A DNA stretch of 64,000 bases, from contig JAURHS010000001.1 of NCBI GenBank assembly GCA_030833205.1, positions 1-64,000 on the forward strand. The letters run 5' to 3'. Of this stretch, positions 18,698-28,373 are shown piece after piece. Position 1 is the first letter of the stretch. Each line of letters opens with the position of its first letter. The stretch comes from Prosthecobacter sp. Lineage in GTDB: Bacteria; Verrucomicrobiota; Verrucomicrobiia; Verrucomicrobiales; Verrucomicrobiaceae. Below the pieces are notes generated by a model, which saw only the letters and a list, made by a program, of their open reading frames with translations, was not told the DNA's origin and did no database searches. Both the position numbers and the translations under genes were made by a program.

Positions 18698-21600
18698 TCA
18701 GGGCGAGGTCAACCAGTGCACCTCTTCCGCAGCGGCTTCTTCCTTGGATTGGCCGAGGCGCTTGAGGTAGTTCTCGAGGCTCTCGCTTTCCATGGGGCTT
18801 AGGGCGCGACTGCGCGGATCGGCCAACAGCCAATCCGCAAACCGGCGCAGGGATTGCGGCGCGGCTCCGTCCGTGTGGAGCTGGGCCAGCTCACTGCGGG
18901 CCTGCAACAAGGCGTCGATCTCCAAATCCTCGGATCTGGAATCCGCACTGAGCCGACGACGGCAGAGTGCCTCGGCGAGCTGCAAAAACCAAGCCGGCAG
19001 GGCCTCGGCATCGAAGGCCGGCAAGGGCAGGGAGTACCAGCCCTGCTTGTCGACCTTGAAGAACAGGCGCTGCGCCGCCTCATCGAGATGCATCGCCGCC
19101 ACCTGCGCCCCCACGCGAATCGGCGGCGAGAGACTGGCGCCACTCTGCGCATCCCAGAGGCGCAGCTCGCCCTCGTCGCTCACCGTGGCCAAACGCCGGC
19201 CCGCTCCATCAAAGGCCAAGGCACTGATGAACCGATCAAAGCGCAGGACCAGGCCGGTGGGTTGAGCTCCGCCCTCCTTGCCCAGGCGCCAGAAGCGCAC
19301 TTCCTGATCGCGCCCCGCTGTTGCCAGCAAGCCGGCTTTTGCAGACATGGCCAGTGCTCCCACGGCAGGCGGGTGCCTAAAGCCACGCCCCCATGGCAGG
19401 CCACTGCTCCAGTCCCACAGTTGCACCTCACCCTCAACGCCGCTGGCCACCGCGGCGAGATTGGAGTCCGCATCAAAGGCCAGCAGGTTGCCCTTGATCC
19501 TCGGATTGACAGGCTTGGGGACGGGCTTGTCAAAAACCGCAAGGGAAGCTCCCTCGAACCGCCGCGTCGTCATGCGTGAGTGGACCCGCCAAGCCTGCAC
19601 AAAACCCTGATAGCGCGGCGCCATGACCAACATGCCCGCATCCGCCGTGAGGCCAAGCGCGGAGAGGCTGTGGCGCAAACGCTGCGAACGCACCTGGCCA
19701 CTGCGCATGTCCCAGACCTGGAACTCCCCGTGGCGCGAGACACTGACCATCAAACCGGCCTGTTGGCTCTGCCCAAGCTCGATGATGGCGCCATCGTGGG
19801 CGCGTGCCGGTATCCGCGGCTTGCCATTGCTCATGTCCCAGGCATGCACAAAACCGCCGCCGTCGCCGACCACCAACATGGAGCCGCCGGCCTCAAAACT
19901 CAGACGCGTCACCGCCGAGGGATGCTTGAGTTCTCCAACCACCTCCTCCATCTGCGTGTAATGCACGACATGGGCACTGCCACCGTTGAGACCAAAGGCC
20001 AGCCACTGCCGCGGCGCCTGCACGGCCAACGCGCTGATGGACTCTTCGGCTTGGATCAAATCGCCAATGATCTCACCGGTCTGCAAATCCCACACCGCGG
20101 CCACGCCGCGCACCCGCAGCTGATCGCCGCCACTGGTGTTGCTGCCACTGGCCACCACGCTGCCGAGATAATCGAGCACGAGATGATTGATCGGCGTCTG
20201 CACGCCCTTGGGCGCGGGATGATCCAGAACCTTCGCCGGCTCCTTCGGCTGGCCCAAATCCCAAATCTGAATGCGGCCATAATCACCACCGGCAGCCAGC
20301 GTGCGGCCATCCCCTGAGAGCGCAAGACTCAGGGCCGATTGAGGTCCTCCCTTGGGGGCGGGAGGCATCACGGGCTCAAGGCGGCTGAGCTTCTGCGGGC
20401 CCTTGAGCGACCAGCGCATCACCGCGCCATCGTCACGCGCCAGATACACCTCCTGACCATCCGCACTCATCTGCATGGCCGTCACCAGAACCCCATCGGG
20501 CAAATGCTCATCCTGTCTTGTGCCGCCCTCCAGTGGCCAACTGCTGAGAACCTCATGCTGGCCAAGACGACTGACGGCAACCACGGTGGACTGCGAGGCG
20601 CTCATGGCCACCAACCGCGCCTCCTGCACACCCTGCGGCAATCGCAGTTGCGGGGAAATGGTATGCATCAGGCTGCCGTGGGAAAGCAGTGAGAGCAAAT
20701 TGGCCGAGGCCTCCCTGTTGTCCGGGTCAGTGCGCAAGGCACGCGTCAGCAGCGCAACCGAGCTGGAAAGGTCGGCGGCCGCTCCCACCTGCAACTGCGC
20801 CGCCATGCGCGTGTCAGAAAGCGATGAGGCCTTGAGCGCCGCCACCCGATTGCGCTCGGCGCGGTAATACATCGCCGTGCTGGTGATGCCGCCGATCAAG
20901 ACGGCGGCCAACACCGCCGCAGCGGCCGCCACGGCAAGGCGATGTCGCCGCACAAATTTGCGCAACACATAACCGCGGCTCGGAGGCGTCGCACTGACCG
21001 GCTCATCCTTGAGGAAATGCTCAAGATCTTCGATGAGGTCATCAGCGCTGCCATAGCGGCGATCCGGCTCACGCTCCAGGGCCTTGAGAATGATCCAATC
21101 CAAATCGCCCTTGAGGGTGGGCTCAATGGACGAGGGCTTGGGGGGATCGTTCTCGGCCTGATCGCGCAGGATATGATGCAGGGGCCTTGCGCTGAGCTCG
21201 GCCTGGGTAATCAGCGGCCTGCCGGTGAGCAATTCAAAGAGAATGGAGCCCAGCGCGTAAACATCGCTGCGGGTGTCCACCTTGGAGCTGCCATGCTCAA
21301 TCTGCTCCGGGCTGATGTAGCCAGGAGTGCCCACGATCTGCTCGATGCCCGTGGCCAGAGTGACGCTGAGCTCCTTGTTCTCGAGCAGTTTGGCAATCCC
21401 GAAGTCAATGACCTTGGGCACATCGCGACCGGACTCGTCACAAACCAGAATGTTCGAGGGCTTGAGGTCGCGGTGAATGATTCCCTTTTGGTGCGCGTGG
21501 TGCACCGCATGGCACACCTCCTTGAACAACTCGATGCGCGCCCTGCGATCCAGCGACTTGAGTTTGACATGGCTGGTCAGCGAGCGACCGCGCACCAACT

Positions 21601-22027
21601 CCATGACAAAGAAGGGCAGGCCCAGGTCGGTCTCGCCGGCATCCAGCACCTTGGCGATGTTGGGATGCTCCATCATCGCCAGCGACTGACGCTCCAAGTC
21701 AAAACGAGCAATGACCTCACCGCTGTCGGCCCCGGCCTTCAGAATCTTCACCGCCACCAGGCGGGCAATGGGCTGCACCTGTTCGGCCTTGTAGACCAGG
21801 CCAAAGCCGCCCTCGCCAAGCTTCTCGAGCAGACGGAACTTGGGATCAATCCAGCCGTCATTGTCCTTGAGCAGATCGCTGCTGCGCGGACGGTTGCTGG
21901 GCATGCTCGGCCGGGTCACCGGATGCCGCGTCTGGCGCGCTTCCACGCTGGCACTGCGCAGGCTCTCCACCACGATGGTCACATCGCTGTTCTCAGGATC
22001 AGGGAGCTGGTTGGTGCTGTCGGACAA
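18698..22027 (-). CDS. Membrane Ser/Thr protein kinase with WD40 propeller
   Basis: A 1109-aa PknB-type kinase. Kinase motifs: GEGGFG (71-76), VAVKIL with Lys94, IIHRDLKPSN (183-192), DFG (208-210), and GTPGYISPEQ in the activation segment. A single membrane helix follows near residues 365-390 (LAVAAAAAVLAAVLIGGI). The remaining 700 residues hold WD40-type blades ending in motifs such as VRFWRLG, LRLWDAQSG and VHAWDMSNG. The first 60 residues are polar and disordered. A kinase-TM-WD40 layout is common in planctomycetes and Verrucomicrobiota, and usually places the kinase inside and the propeller outside. It diverges from a lipoprotein gene at 22141. Confidence 0.95.
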   Translation of the reverse strand: MSDSTNQLPDPENSDVTIVVESLRSASVEARQTRHPVTRPSMPSNRPRSSDLLKDNDGWIDPKFRLLEKLGEGGFGLVYKAEQVQPIARLVAVKILKAGADSGEVIARFDLERQSLAMMEHPNIAKVLDAGETDLGLPFFVMELVRGRSLTSHVKLKSLDRRARIELFKEVCHAVHHAHQKGIIHRDLKPSNILVCDESGRDVPKVIDFGIAKLLENKELSVTLATGIEQIVGTPGYISPEQIEHGSSKVDTRSDVYALGSILFELLTGRPLITQAELSARPLHHILRDQAENDPPKPSSIEPTLKGDLDWIILKALEREPDRRYGSADDLIEDLEHFLKDEPVSATPPSRGYVLRKFVRRHRLAVAAAAAVLAAVLIGGITSTAMYYRAERNRVAALKASSLSDTRMAAQLQVGAAADLSSSVALLTRALRTDPDNREASANLLSLLSHGSLMHTISPQLRLPQGVQEARLVAMSASQSTVVAVSRLGQHEVLSSWPLEGGTRQDEHLPDGVLVTAMQMSADGQEVYLARDDGAVMRWSLKGPQKLSRLEPVMPPAPKGGPQSALSLALSGDGRTLAAGGDYGRIQIWDLGQPKEPAKVLDHPAPKGVQTPINHLVLDYLGSVVASGSNTSGGDQLRVRGVAAVWDLQTGEIIGDLIQAEESISALAVQAPRQWLAFGLNGGSAHVVHYTQMEEVVGELKHPSAVTRLSFEAGGSMLVVGDGGGFVHAWDMSNGKPRIPARAHDGAIIELGQSQQAGLMVSVSRHGEFQVWDMRSGQVRSQRLRHSLSALGLTADAGMLVMAPRYQGFVQAWRVHSRMTTRRFEGASLAVFDKPVPKPVNPRIKGNLLAFDADSNLAAVASGVEGEVQLWDWSSGLPWGRGFRHPPAVGALAMSAKAGLLATAGRDQEVRFWRLGKEGGAQPTGLVLRFDRFISALAFDGAGRRLATVSDEGELRLWDAQSGASLSPPIRVGAQVAAMHLDEAAQRLFFKVDKQGWYSLPLPAFDAEALPAWFLQLAEALCRRRLSADSRSEDLEIDALLQARSELAQLHTDGAAPQSLRRFADWLLADPRSRALSPMESESLENYLKRLGQSKEEAAAEEVHWLTSP

Positions 22028-22140
22028 GGTCTAAGGACAGAGTGCATGATTTGCCCCGGCGCTGCAATGCTGGAAAATCCGCCGCCAACAGGGCCATGAG
22101 ACCTTGCAATTGGACGCAGAACGGATTCTGTTGTCGGACT

Positions 22141-22761
22141 ATGCGCCTTGCGTTGCTTGTTCTCCCAGCCCTGTTGCTGCTCAGCAGTTGCAGCCAGTTC
22201 AGAGACCGTCCTCCTGTTCAAGTGGCGGTGTTCTCCCAGGGTTCCGACATGGATCTGCCCAAATCCGTTTTCCAGCGTGAGATCGGCGGCAAGACCGTGA
22301 CCCTCAAGGTGATCCCCGAATTCACACAGGACAGCATTGTGGCCTTCCATTCCTTCGCCGCCGACGATGGCACTCAGGGCATTTGTCTGCAGCTCGATGT
22401 CAAAGGACGCAACGCCTTGGAGGTCACCACCCGCCTGCGCCAGGGCGAAATTCTCGCCAGCATGGTCAACGGTAGCGTGGTGGATTTCGTCAAGATTGAC
22501 AACACGGTCAGCAACGGATTGTTCACGATCTGGCGCGGCATCCCCGCGGAGCTGGTGACAAAAATGGATGAGTTCTATCCCCGCATTCAGACTCTCAAAC
22601 AAAGTGGGGGCGACTCCTCTGCGAGTTCCATGGACATGACTCCCAGCACCAGCTCCGAGAAGAAGGAGGCCTTCCGCCGCAGCCGCGAGCGAGCCAAGCC
22701 CCAGGAAGCGGTCAAACCAGGAACCGCCGTGCCGCTCTCCAAGGCGCTGCAACTGCAGTAA
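22141..22761 (+). CDS. Lipoprotein of unknown function
   Basis: A 206-aa protein starting at ATG 22141, which begins a type II signal peptide (MRLALLVLPALLLLSSC, lipid-modified Cys17). The mature domain (about residues 20-160) is alpha/beta with a conserved-looking segment VVDFVKIDNTVSNGLFTIWRG; the last 45 residues are polar and charged. I recognise no family. It lies 113 bases from the divergent kinase-WD40 gene and 20 bases upstream of the NERD-like gene, so it is probably co-transcribed with the latter. Confidence 0.83.
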   Translation: MRLALLVLPALLLLSSCSQFRDRPPVQVAVFSQGSDMDLPKSVFQREIGGKTVTLKVIPEFTQDSIVAFHSFAADDGTQGICLQLDVKGRNALEVTTRLRQGEILASMVNGSVVDFVKIDNTVSNGLFTIWRGIPAELVTKMDEFYPRIQTLKQSGGDSSASSMDMTPSTSSEKKEAFRRSRERAKPQEAVKPGTAVPLSKALQLQ

Positions 22762-22781
22762 ATCCTCAATCTGCGCAGTGC

Positions 22782-23546
22782 ATGGATCCCACAGCCCTAT
22801 GTCTAGGGATATTTCTAGGGTTTGTGGCAACCCTTGCGGCCTCACTGGCATGGCTTCGCCCCCAGGCCAATGAGGCCCCCTCAACGCCCCCCTCACCAAG
22901 TATTGCGCTGGACCCCGGCCAAGCCTGCGTAGTCCAATGCCCAGATGTCGCGGAAGAACTCGGCAAGCTGGATTCCTCGAGCTATCGCCTCTTCCATCAG
23001 TTCCAGCTGCCGCGCCTCAATGGAAACGGCAAGACGCTTATTCATCATGTGGCCGTAAGCCGCTTCGGGGTGTTCGTGATCCATGTGCAGGAGGAATCGG
23101 GCAAAATCCACGGCACCGACGAGCAATATCATTGGCGTCTCAGAGAAGCGGAATCCGACCAGCACCTGATCAATCCCCTGTTGCGCTGTGCCTATCATTG
23201 CCGCTGCTTGGCAAGGCAACTGGAACTGGACGAAGCGATGCTGTTGCCGCTGGTTTATTTTCCAAGGTCCTGCCAGTTCAGCAACCCGCATGCCAGCAAT
23301 CTGATCACCGAATCTCTCGCCTTAAACATTGGCCTCCACCAGAGCGTGCTCATGAACGACGACGAGCTCGCGCGCATTTGTGCCCGCCTGCAGGAAACCG
23401 CCACCCCCGCGCCGCCACCCATCATCCGTGAAGGCAATTGGCTCAGCAGCGCGCGGATTCTCGCCATGCATGATCCAATGAAGGTGCGCCGATTGCAGCG
23501 CGGGGCCCCTGTAGACAGCAGCGAGACATCAGCCAAGGTTTTCTAG
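22782..23546 (+). CDS. NERD-domain protein with degenerate catalytic positions
   Basis: A 254-aa protein with an N-terminal membrane helix (ALCLGIFLGFVATLAASLAWL) and a NERD (nuclease-related) domain at about 55-200: YRLFHQFQLP, IHHVAVSRFGVFVIHVQ, SGKIHG, then INPLLRCAYHCRCLARQL. In the PD-(D/E)xK-like NERD fold the expected catalytic text is I-D-H-V...V-I-E-V-K. Here D is H88, E is H101 and K is Q103, so nuclease activity is doubtful. The last 18 bases overlap the 3' end of the convergent glmM. Confidence 0.82.
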   Translation: MDPTALCLGIFLGFVATLAASLAWLRPQANEAPSTPPSPSIALDPGQACVVQCPDVAEELGKLDSSSYRLFHQFQLPRLNGNGKTLIHHVAVSRFGVFVIHVQEESGKIHGTDEQYHWRLREAESDQHLINPLLRCAYHCRCLARQLELDEAMLLPLVYFPRSCQFSNPHASNLITESLALNIGLHQSVLMNDDELARICARLQETATPAPPPIIREGNWLSSARILAMHDPMKVRRLQRGAPVDSSETSAKVF

Positions 23547-24893
23547 GACGGCAGCCTCAATGTCGCGCACGAGGGCCTGCAAATCCACGGTTTCAGGGCC
23601 TTCGACAAGGATGCGCAGGATGGACTCGGTGCCCGAATAGCGCAGCAGCACACGGCCACAACCCTCGAGCTGTTTCTCCGCGCAGCGGACCCATGTCATC
23701 ACACCCTCAACTCCATCCAAAGCCGGCTTGCGGCTCACACGCACATCGCGCTTCACTTGAGGGAAAAGCCGCAGACAGCGCCGCAGCTCACTCAATGGGC
23801 GACCCGTCAGGCGCATGATGCGCAGCACCTGCAAGGCGGCAATGAGCCCATCTCCAGTGGTGCACCAATCGCCAAAAACAATGTGACCGCTTTGTTCACC
23901 GCCAAGGTTGAGGCCCTGCTTCTGCATTGCCTCAAGCACATAGCGATCTCCCACGGCCGTGCGGATCACGCTGCCACCCAGCTCGCGAACCATCGCGTCC
24001 AGGCCAAAATTGCTCATGATGGTCACCGCAAGGGTGCGTTGCTGGAGACTGCCCTCGCGCAGCATGAAGTCAGCGGCGATGGCCATGAGCTCATCGCCGT
24101 CCAAGGCGACTCCACACTCATCGCAAAGCACAAGACGATCCGCATCGCCATCATGTGCCAAGCCGACATCGGCGCGGCCGGTCTTCATGAGGGACTCAAT
24201 GATCTCGGGGTGCGTGCAACCACACTCCTCATTGATGTTGTAACCATCGGGCGCATCGTGGAAGCACTGCACCTGCGCTCCCAGTTGACTCAGCGCACGC
24301 GCGCTGGCCACGCCGGCGGCTCCGTTGGCATTGTCGAGAATGATCCGCATGCCATCAAGCCTCACGCCGCGCATGCTTGCCACCGCATGATCCACAAAGG
24401 GCTTGGCTGCATCTTCAAGGCGCGTCACCCGACCAATGGCCTGCCCACGGGCGCGCTGCGCATCCCCCAACGGGCGCAAGGCCTCCTGCTCAATGGCCCA
24501 CTCCGTGGCGTCATCGAGTTTGCGGCCATCACCGCGCAAAATCTTGATGCCATTGTCGGTGAAAGGATTGTGCGAGGCGCTGATCACCACCCCCATGCAG
24601 GCCCCCATGTGCGGACAAAGCAAGGCAACCGCCGGCGTTGGCACCACCCCCGCAAGAGCCACATCCACGCCGATCGCATTGAGGCCGGCAATCAAGGCAG
24701 CCTCAAACATTTCTCCCGAGGCCCGGGTATCGCGCCCAATCACACAAAGGGGACGCCGCCCATCGTTGCCAGCGCCTGCCAATACATTGGCTGCCGCCTG
24801 GCCAAGCCGCAGCACAAACTCTGGCGTCATTGGCGCCACATTGGCCTTCGCTCGCACTCCGTCGGTTCCAAAAAACTGCCGCTGGTTGGACAT
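23529..24893 (-). CDS. glmM: Phosphoglucosamine mutase
   Basis: A 454-aa cytoplasmic enzyme interconverting glucosamine-6-phosphate and glucosamine-1-phosphate for UDP-GlcNAc synthesis. FGTDGVR at the N-terminus, the phosphoserine loop SASHNP (105-110, Ser107), the metal loop DGDADR (248-253), GGEQSGH and the C-terminal RYSGTE phosphate-binding loop are all present. Length is normal. It is the last gene of a tight minus-strand unit: oxidoreductase (27222-26122), aminotransferase (26090-24927), glmM, with gaps of 31 and 33 bases. In many Gram-positive bacteria glmM sits with cdaA-cdaR; here it is 25 kb away. Confidence 0.97.
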   Translation of the reverse strand: MSNQRQFFGTDGVRAKANVAPMTPEFVLRLGQAAANVLAGAGNDGRRPLCVIGRDTRASGEMFEAALIAGLNAIGVDVALAGVVPTPAVALLCPHMGACMGVVISASHNPFTDNGIKILRGDGRKLDDATEWAIEQEALRPLGDAQRARGQAIGRVTRLEDAAKPFVDHAVASMRGVRLDGMRIILDNANGAAGVASARALSQLGAQVQCFHDAPDGYNINEECGCTHPEIIESLMKTGRADVGLAHDGDADRLVLCDECGVALDGDELMAIAADFMLREGSLQQRTLAVTIMSNFGLDAMVRELGGSVIRTAVGDRYVLEAMQKQGLNLGGEQSGHIVFGDWCTTGDGLIAALQVLRIMRLTGRPLSELRRCLRLFPQVKRDVRVSRKPALDGVEGVMTWVRCAEKQLEGCGRVLLRYSGTESILRILVEGPETVDLQALVRDIEAAVLENLG

Positions 24894-24926
24894 GATGATG
24901 GGCTTTAAACCAACGCCAGCGAAGCT

Positions 24927-26090
24927 TCAACCGCAGATGCCGGCAATCTCATCAATGACGCGCTGCATCTCCCCCAGTGTGTTGTAATAGTGCGGGCTGA
25001 AGCGCAGCAGCGCCGAGCCATCATGACCGTGGCGCAGACTCGTTTCAATGCCGCGGGCTCGGAGATGCGCGCCGACTTCAGCCATCGAAGGCCCTTTGCC
25101 GGAGCCCTGCCGCATGGTCACAATCCCCGAAGCGAGAGGATCCTCTGCTGGCAGCAAAAATTCAAAGCCCAACGGCTCCAACCCCTGCCGCAAGTGCGCC
25201 CCCAGTCTCAGCAATTGGGCGCTGATGGCCTCCAATCCTACAGCCTTCAACAGCTCCATGGACGCTTTCATGCCCACAACCCCCACCAAATTCAGGACCC
25301 CAGGTTCATAGCGCCTCGCCGTGGGCTCAAAGTCAATCTGTGGCTGGGCGATGAACTGGGGGCTGCGAACATTCCAAGCCCCCAACAACGAGGGGCGCAA
25401 CTGGTCCTGCAACTCCTCGCGCACATAAACCACTCCCGCGGCCATCGGGCCCAACAACCACTTGTGGGAGTCCGCACTGAGAAAGTCCACATGCTCCACA
25501 GAAGTGGGAAAAGCCCCGAGGGTCTGAATGGCATCCAGGCAAAACAACACGCCGCGTGCGCGCAACATGCGACCAATGTCATCAATGGGCAGGCGACGGC
25601 CAGTGAGGAAATGGCAGGAGGAGAGGGCGACCATTCGCGTGCGCGGGGTCAATGAGGCTTCCACCAAGTCCACCGTGATTTCGCCGGGCCTGCGCGTCGG
25701 CAGCGCCTTGAGCCCCACACCCTCGCGCTGCAGATTCAACCAAGGGTAGACATTGGCCGGGTAATCTTGGGCATGATAAATCAGCTCATCACCCGCGCGC
25801 CATTCCAGGCCATTGGCCACCAAACTCAGACCCAACGAGGTGGGGCCCAAGAGGGCAATCTCCGCGGGCTTGGCACCAATCCACTGCGCGCTGAGGGCCC
25901 GCGCCTCCTGCACCATGCGCCACACCCCCTCGTGCTCCTGCTGCTGCAGGGCGCAACGATGCAAATACTCCTCCATGGCCTGCACGGCCACCGAAGGCAG
26001 CACACAGACTCCGGCATGCGCCAGAAACAGGCGATCTCGCAGCACGGGAAACTGCTGCAAACGCGCCTGCTCGGAGGGAAAAAAGTCCAT
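24927..26090 (-). CDS. Class V aminotransferase (cysteine desulfurase-like fold)
   Basis: A 387-aa PLP enzyme of the NifS/isopenicillin-epimerase-like class V family. The PLP Lys is in SADSHKWLLGP and the pyridine-binding Asp in FCLDAIQTLG. Other typical blocks are LGPTSLGLSL, VALSSCHFLTGRR and YEPGVLNLVG. The SHKWLLGP plus YEPGV wording is common in the subgroup of unassigned substrate rather than IscS/SufS, and I see no conserved catalytic Cys loop. It lies 33 bases upstream of glmM and 31 downstream of a Gfo/Idh gene. Confidence 0.92.
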   Translation of the reverse strand: MDFFPSEQARLQQFPVLRDRLFLAHAGVCVLPSVAVQAMEEYLHRCALQQQEHEGVWRMVQEARALSAQWIGAKPAEIALLGPTSLGLSLVANGLEWRAGDELIYHAQDYPANVYPWLNLQREGVGLKALPTRRPGEITVDLVEASLTPRTRMVALSSCHFLTGRRLPIDDIGRMLRARGVLFCLDAIQTLGAFPTSVEHVDFLSADSHKWLLGPMAAGVVYVREELQDQLRPSLLGAWNVRSPQFIAQPQIDFEPTARRYEPGVLNLVGVVGMKASMELLKAVGLEAISAQLLRLGAHLRQGLEPLGFEFLLPAEDPLASGIVTMRQGSGKGPSMAEVGAHLRARGIETSLRHGHDGSALLRFSPHYYNTLGEMQRVIDEIAGICG

Positions 26091-26121
26091 CCCCGCATCC
26101 TTGGGGCACGCGGGCTTTTCG

Positions 26122-27222
26122 TCAACCCATCAACGGCACACGATGCCCATCCTGATGCGCAGACGCCAGACAGGCTTCCAATACCCTGGCGGTACGCAGG
26201 GTGATTTCACCCCAAGCCTCATCAATCCGAGCGTCGAGCACGGCGCGGGAGAAATGGGCGAACATCGCCGACTCCTGCGAGCCTGGAGCGTTGTTGGAGG
26301 GCTCTGCAAAGACCAGTCTCTGGCGCCCGGCGTGCATGTTCGCGCGGCAGCCATCAACCTCAAACTCGCTCTGCCACAGAGTCGCCTGGGTTTCGCAACC
26401 GTGAAAGGGCAGCACAAAGTCATCGAGCCGCAACAGGCCCCGCTGCCCGCTGAGTGTCGCCCACTGGGCGTGGGCCGCTTCAAAACAGCAGTGAAAGGAG
26501 GCCTGCACGCCACCCTCAAAAAGTAGCCCACCAGTGAAGGAAAGCGGCACTTCTGCCGCGCTACCCTGACGCACGCCTCGATGAATACGCCCCCACGCCT
26601 GCTGCGGCAAACGCTCCTGCATGGCCCAAAGAGAGAATCGCAGACAGTACCAACCCAAATCCCCCAGACAACCCAACGGCTCCAAATCGCCGCTGGCTCG
26701 GATGTTGGTCTGTGCAAATTCATCATCGGCGCGAAAACTGAACTGCGAAGCGATGTGACGCACCGGACCGACCTGCTCATCAACCACGGTGCGCAAGGCC
26801 GCAAGCCGCCGTCCATGCATGAACATCACCCCGTCCATCCACTGCAACCCCGCACGCCGCGCCGCCTCGATTTGCTGCGCCGCTTCCGCGGCATTGCAGC
26901 CCACGGGCTTTTCCACCAGGACATGCTTGCCAGCCGCAATGGCGCGCAGCACCCAAGGCCCACGGGTGGCTGTTGGCAGCGGGATGTAAACGGCATCAAT
27001 GTCCTGTCGAGCCAACAAGGCCTCGTAGCTCTCAAGGGGCTCCGGGCAGCGAGGTTGAGGGTGGCTCTGCTGGCACTGCTCAATGAAGGCTCTGGCCCGT
27101 TGCAGGTCGCGACTGGCCACCGCCACCAGGCAGGCATTGCCCGCATCAGCAATGGCCTGCCAATTCTTGCGTGCAATGAAGGCAGCTCCGAGAATTCCCC
27201 AACGGCAAAGGGCTTGTGTCAT
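26122..27222 (-). CDS. Gfo/Idh/MocA family oxidoreductase (cytoplasmic)
   Basis: A 366-aa NAD(P)-dependent oxidoreductase without a signal peptide. It begins MTQALCRWGILGAAFIARK; the longer open frame upstream runs into the divergent gene at 27308, so ATG 27222 is preferred. The conserved Lys-Pro is in HVLVEKPVGC, and the substrate domain has GCLGDLGWYCLRF and FEGGVQASFHC. The wording is that of the GFOR/dihydrodiol-dehydrogenase-like branch. It is the first gene of the unit ending with glmM. Confidence 0.92.
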   Translation of the reverse strand: MTQALCRWGILGAAFIARKNWQAIADAGNACLVAVASRDLQRARAFIEQCQQSHPQPRCPEPLESYEALLARQDIDAVYIPLPTATRGPWVLRAIAAGKHVLVEKPVGCNAAEAAQQIEAARRAGLQWMDGVMFMHGRRLAALRTVVDEQVGPVRHIASQFSFRADDEFAQTNIRASGDLEPLGCLGDLGWYCLRFSLWAMQERLPQQAWGRIHRGVRQGSAAEVPLSFTGGLLFEGGVQASFHCCFEAAHAQWATLSGQRGLLRLDDFVLPFHGCETQATLWQSEFEVDGCRANMHAGRQRLVFAEPSNNAPGSQESAMFAHFSRAVLDARIDEAWGEITLRTARVLEACLASAHQDGHRVPLMG

Positions 27223-27307
27223 GGGCTCACATACGCGGCGTGCGCGGTTTTGTCTCCATGGCCTTGCCAAGCCCCTGAGTTTTTGGCAACCTTGATCTTT
27301 TCCCCCC

Positions 27308-28273
27308 ATGAAGCCCACCGCCTCTCGTCGCCGCCTCCTTCAGCTTGCCGCCAGTGCCCTTGGGGCCGGCGCCGTTGCCAAGACCTCCGCCCAGAACCGG
27401 GAGGCGCCGTTCAAGGTCTCACTGGCCCAGTGGTCGCTCAATAAGCAGATGTTGGGTCGAGGCAAGGCGCCCAGCCTCGATCCGCTTGAATTTTGCAGGG
27501 TGGCCAAGAGCCTGGGCATTGGTGCGGTGGAGTATGTCAATCAGATGTTTTTTGAGAAGGCCGAGGACAAGGCCTATCTCGGAGAAATGCTCAAACGCCA
27601 GCAAGGCGAGGGCGTTGAGGGCCTGCTCATCATGTGCGACCGCGAGGGCAACCTTGGCGATCCCGACGATGCCAAGCGCAGCAAGGCGGTGGAGAACCAT
27701 CTCAAATGGCTTGATGCTGCAGCCACGCTTGGCTGCCACAGCATCCGCGTCAATGCCGCCAGCGACCCGAAGCTCAGCGCCGAGGAGCAACGCAAACTTG
27801 CCGCCGACGGTCTGCATCAGCTTTGTTTGAAGGCCGAATCCAGAAAACTCTATGTGGTGGTCGAGAACCACGGTGGGCTATCCAGCAACGGCCTGTGGCT
27901 GACCTCCGTCATGCAGGCCGCTGACCACCCGCTGGTGGGCATTCTGCCGGATTTTGGCAACTTCTACACCGATCGCAACAAGGGCGAACTCTACAACCCT
28001 TACAAGGGTCTGCGGGAATTCATGCCCTGGGTGAAAAAGGGCATGAGCGCCAAGGCTTATGATTGGGATACCGGAGCCGGCAGGTTTTACACCGAAGACC
28101 GCCGCGAGGGGCGTGAGATCTCCCTGGATTTCGAGAGGCTCATCGGCATCGTGGTCAAAAGCGGGTACCGAGGCCACATTGGCATCGAGTACGAGGGCGA
28201 GAAGCATGAGGAACTCGATGGCATCCGCCGCACCAAGCAGGTGCTCGATACTCTTGCTGAACAGTACGCGTAG
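27308..28273 (+). CDS. Tat-exported sugar phosphate isomerase/epimerase (xylose isomerase-like TIM barrel)
   Basis: A 321-aa protein. The leader MKPTASRRRLLQLAASALGAGA has a twin-arginine motif (SRRRLLQ). The mature part is an AP-endonuclease-2/xylose-isomerase-like TIM barrel: SLAQWSLNKQML, EYVNQMFF, CHSIRVNA, VVENHGGLSS, ILPDFGNFY and HIGIEYEG supply the metal-site Glu, His and Asp positions. Such proteins act on sugars or polyols beside Gfo/Idh oxidoreductases in PVC bacteria. It is divergent from the Gfo/Idh-aminotransferase-glmM unit (85-base gap). Confidence 0.92.
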   Translation: MKPTASRRRLLQLAASALGAGAVAKTSAQNREAPFKVSLAQWSLNKQMLGRGKAPSLDPLEFCRVAKSLGIGAVEYVNQMFFEKAEDKAYLGEMLKRQQGEGVEGLLIMCDREGNLGDPDDAKRSKAVENHLKWLDAAATLGCHSIRVNAASDPKLSAEEQRKLAADGLHQLCLKAESRKLYVVVENHGGLSSNGLWLTSVMQAADHPLVGILPDFGNFYTDRNKGELYNPYKGLREFMPWVKKGMSAKAYDWDTGAGRFYTEDRREGREISLDFERLIGIVVKSGYRGHIGIEYEGEKHEELDGIRRTKQVLDTLAEQYA

Positions 28274-28373
28274 GCAGCAGGCATTGCCTCTTTCTCAACT
28301 CTGGTGGCTTCGCTCCCGAGGCTGAGCCTGTTTTGGGTTGCTGCGTTTGCGAGCTGCCCACAGGCTGCGGGGA

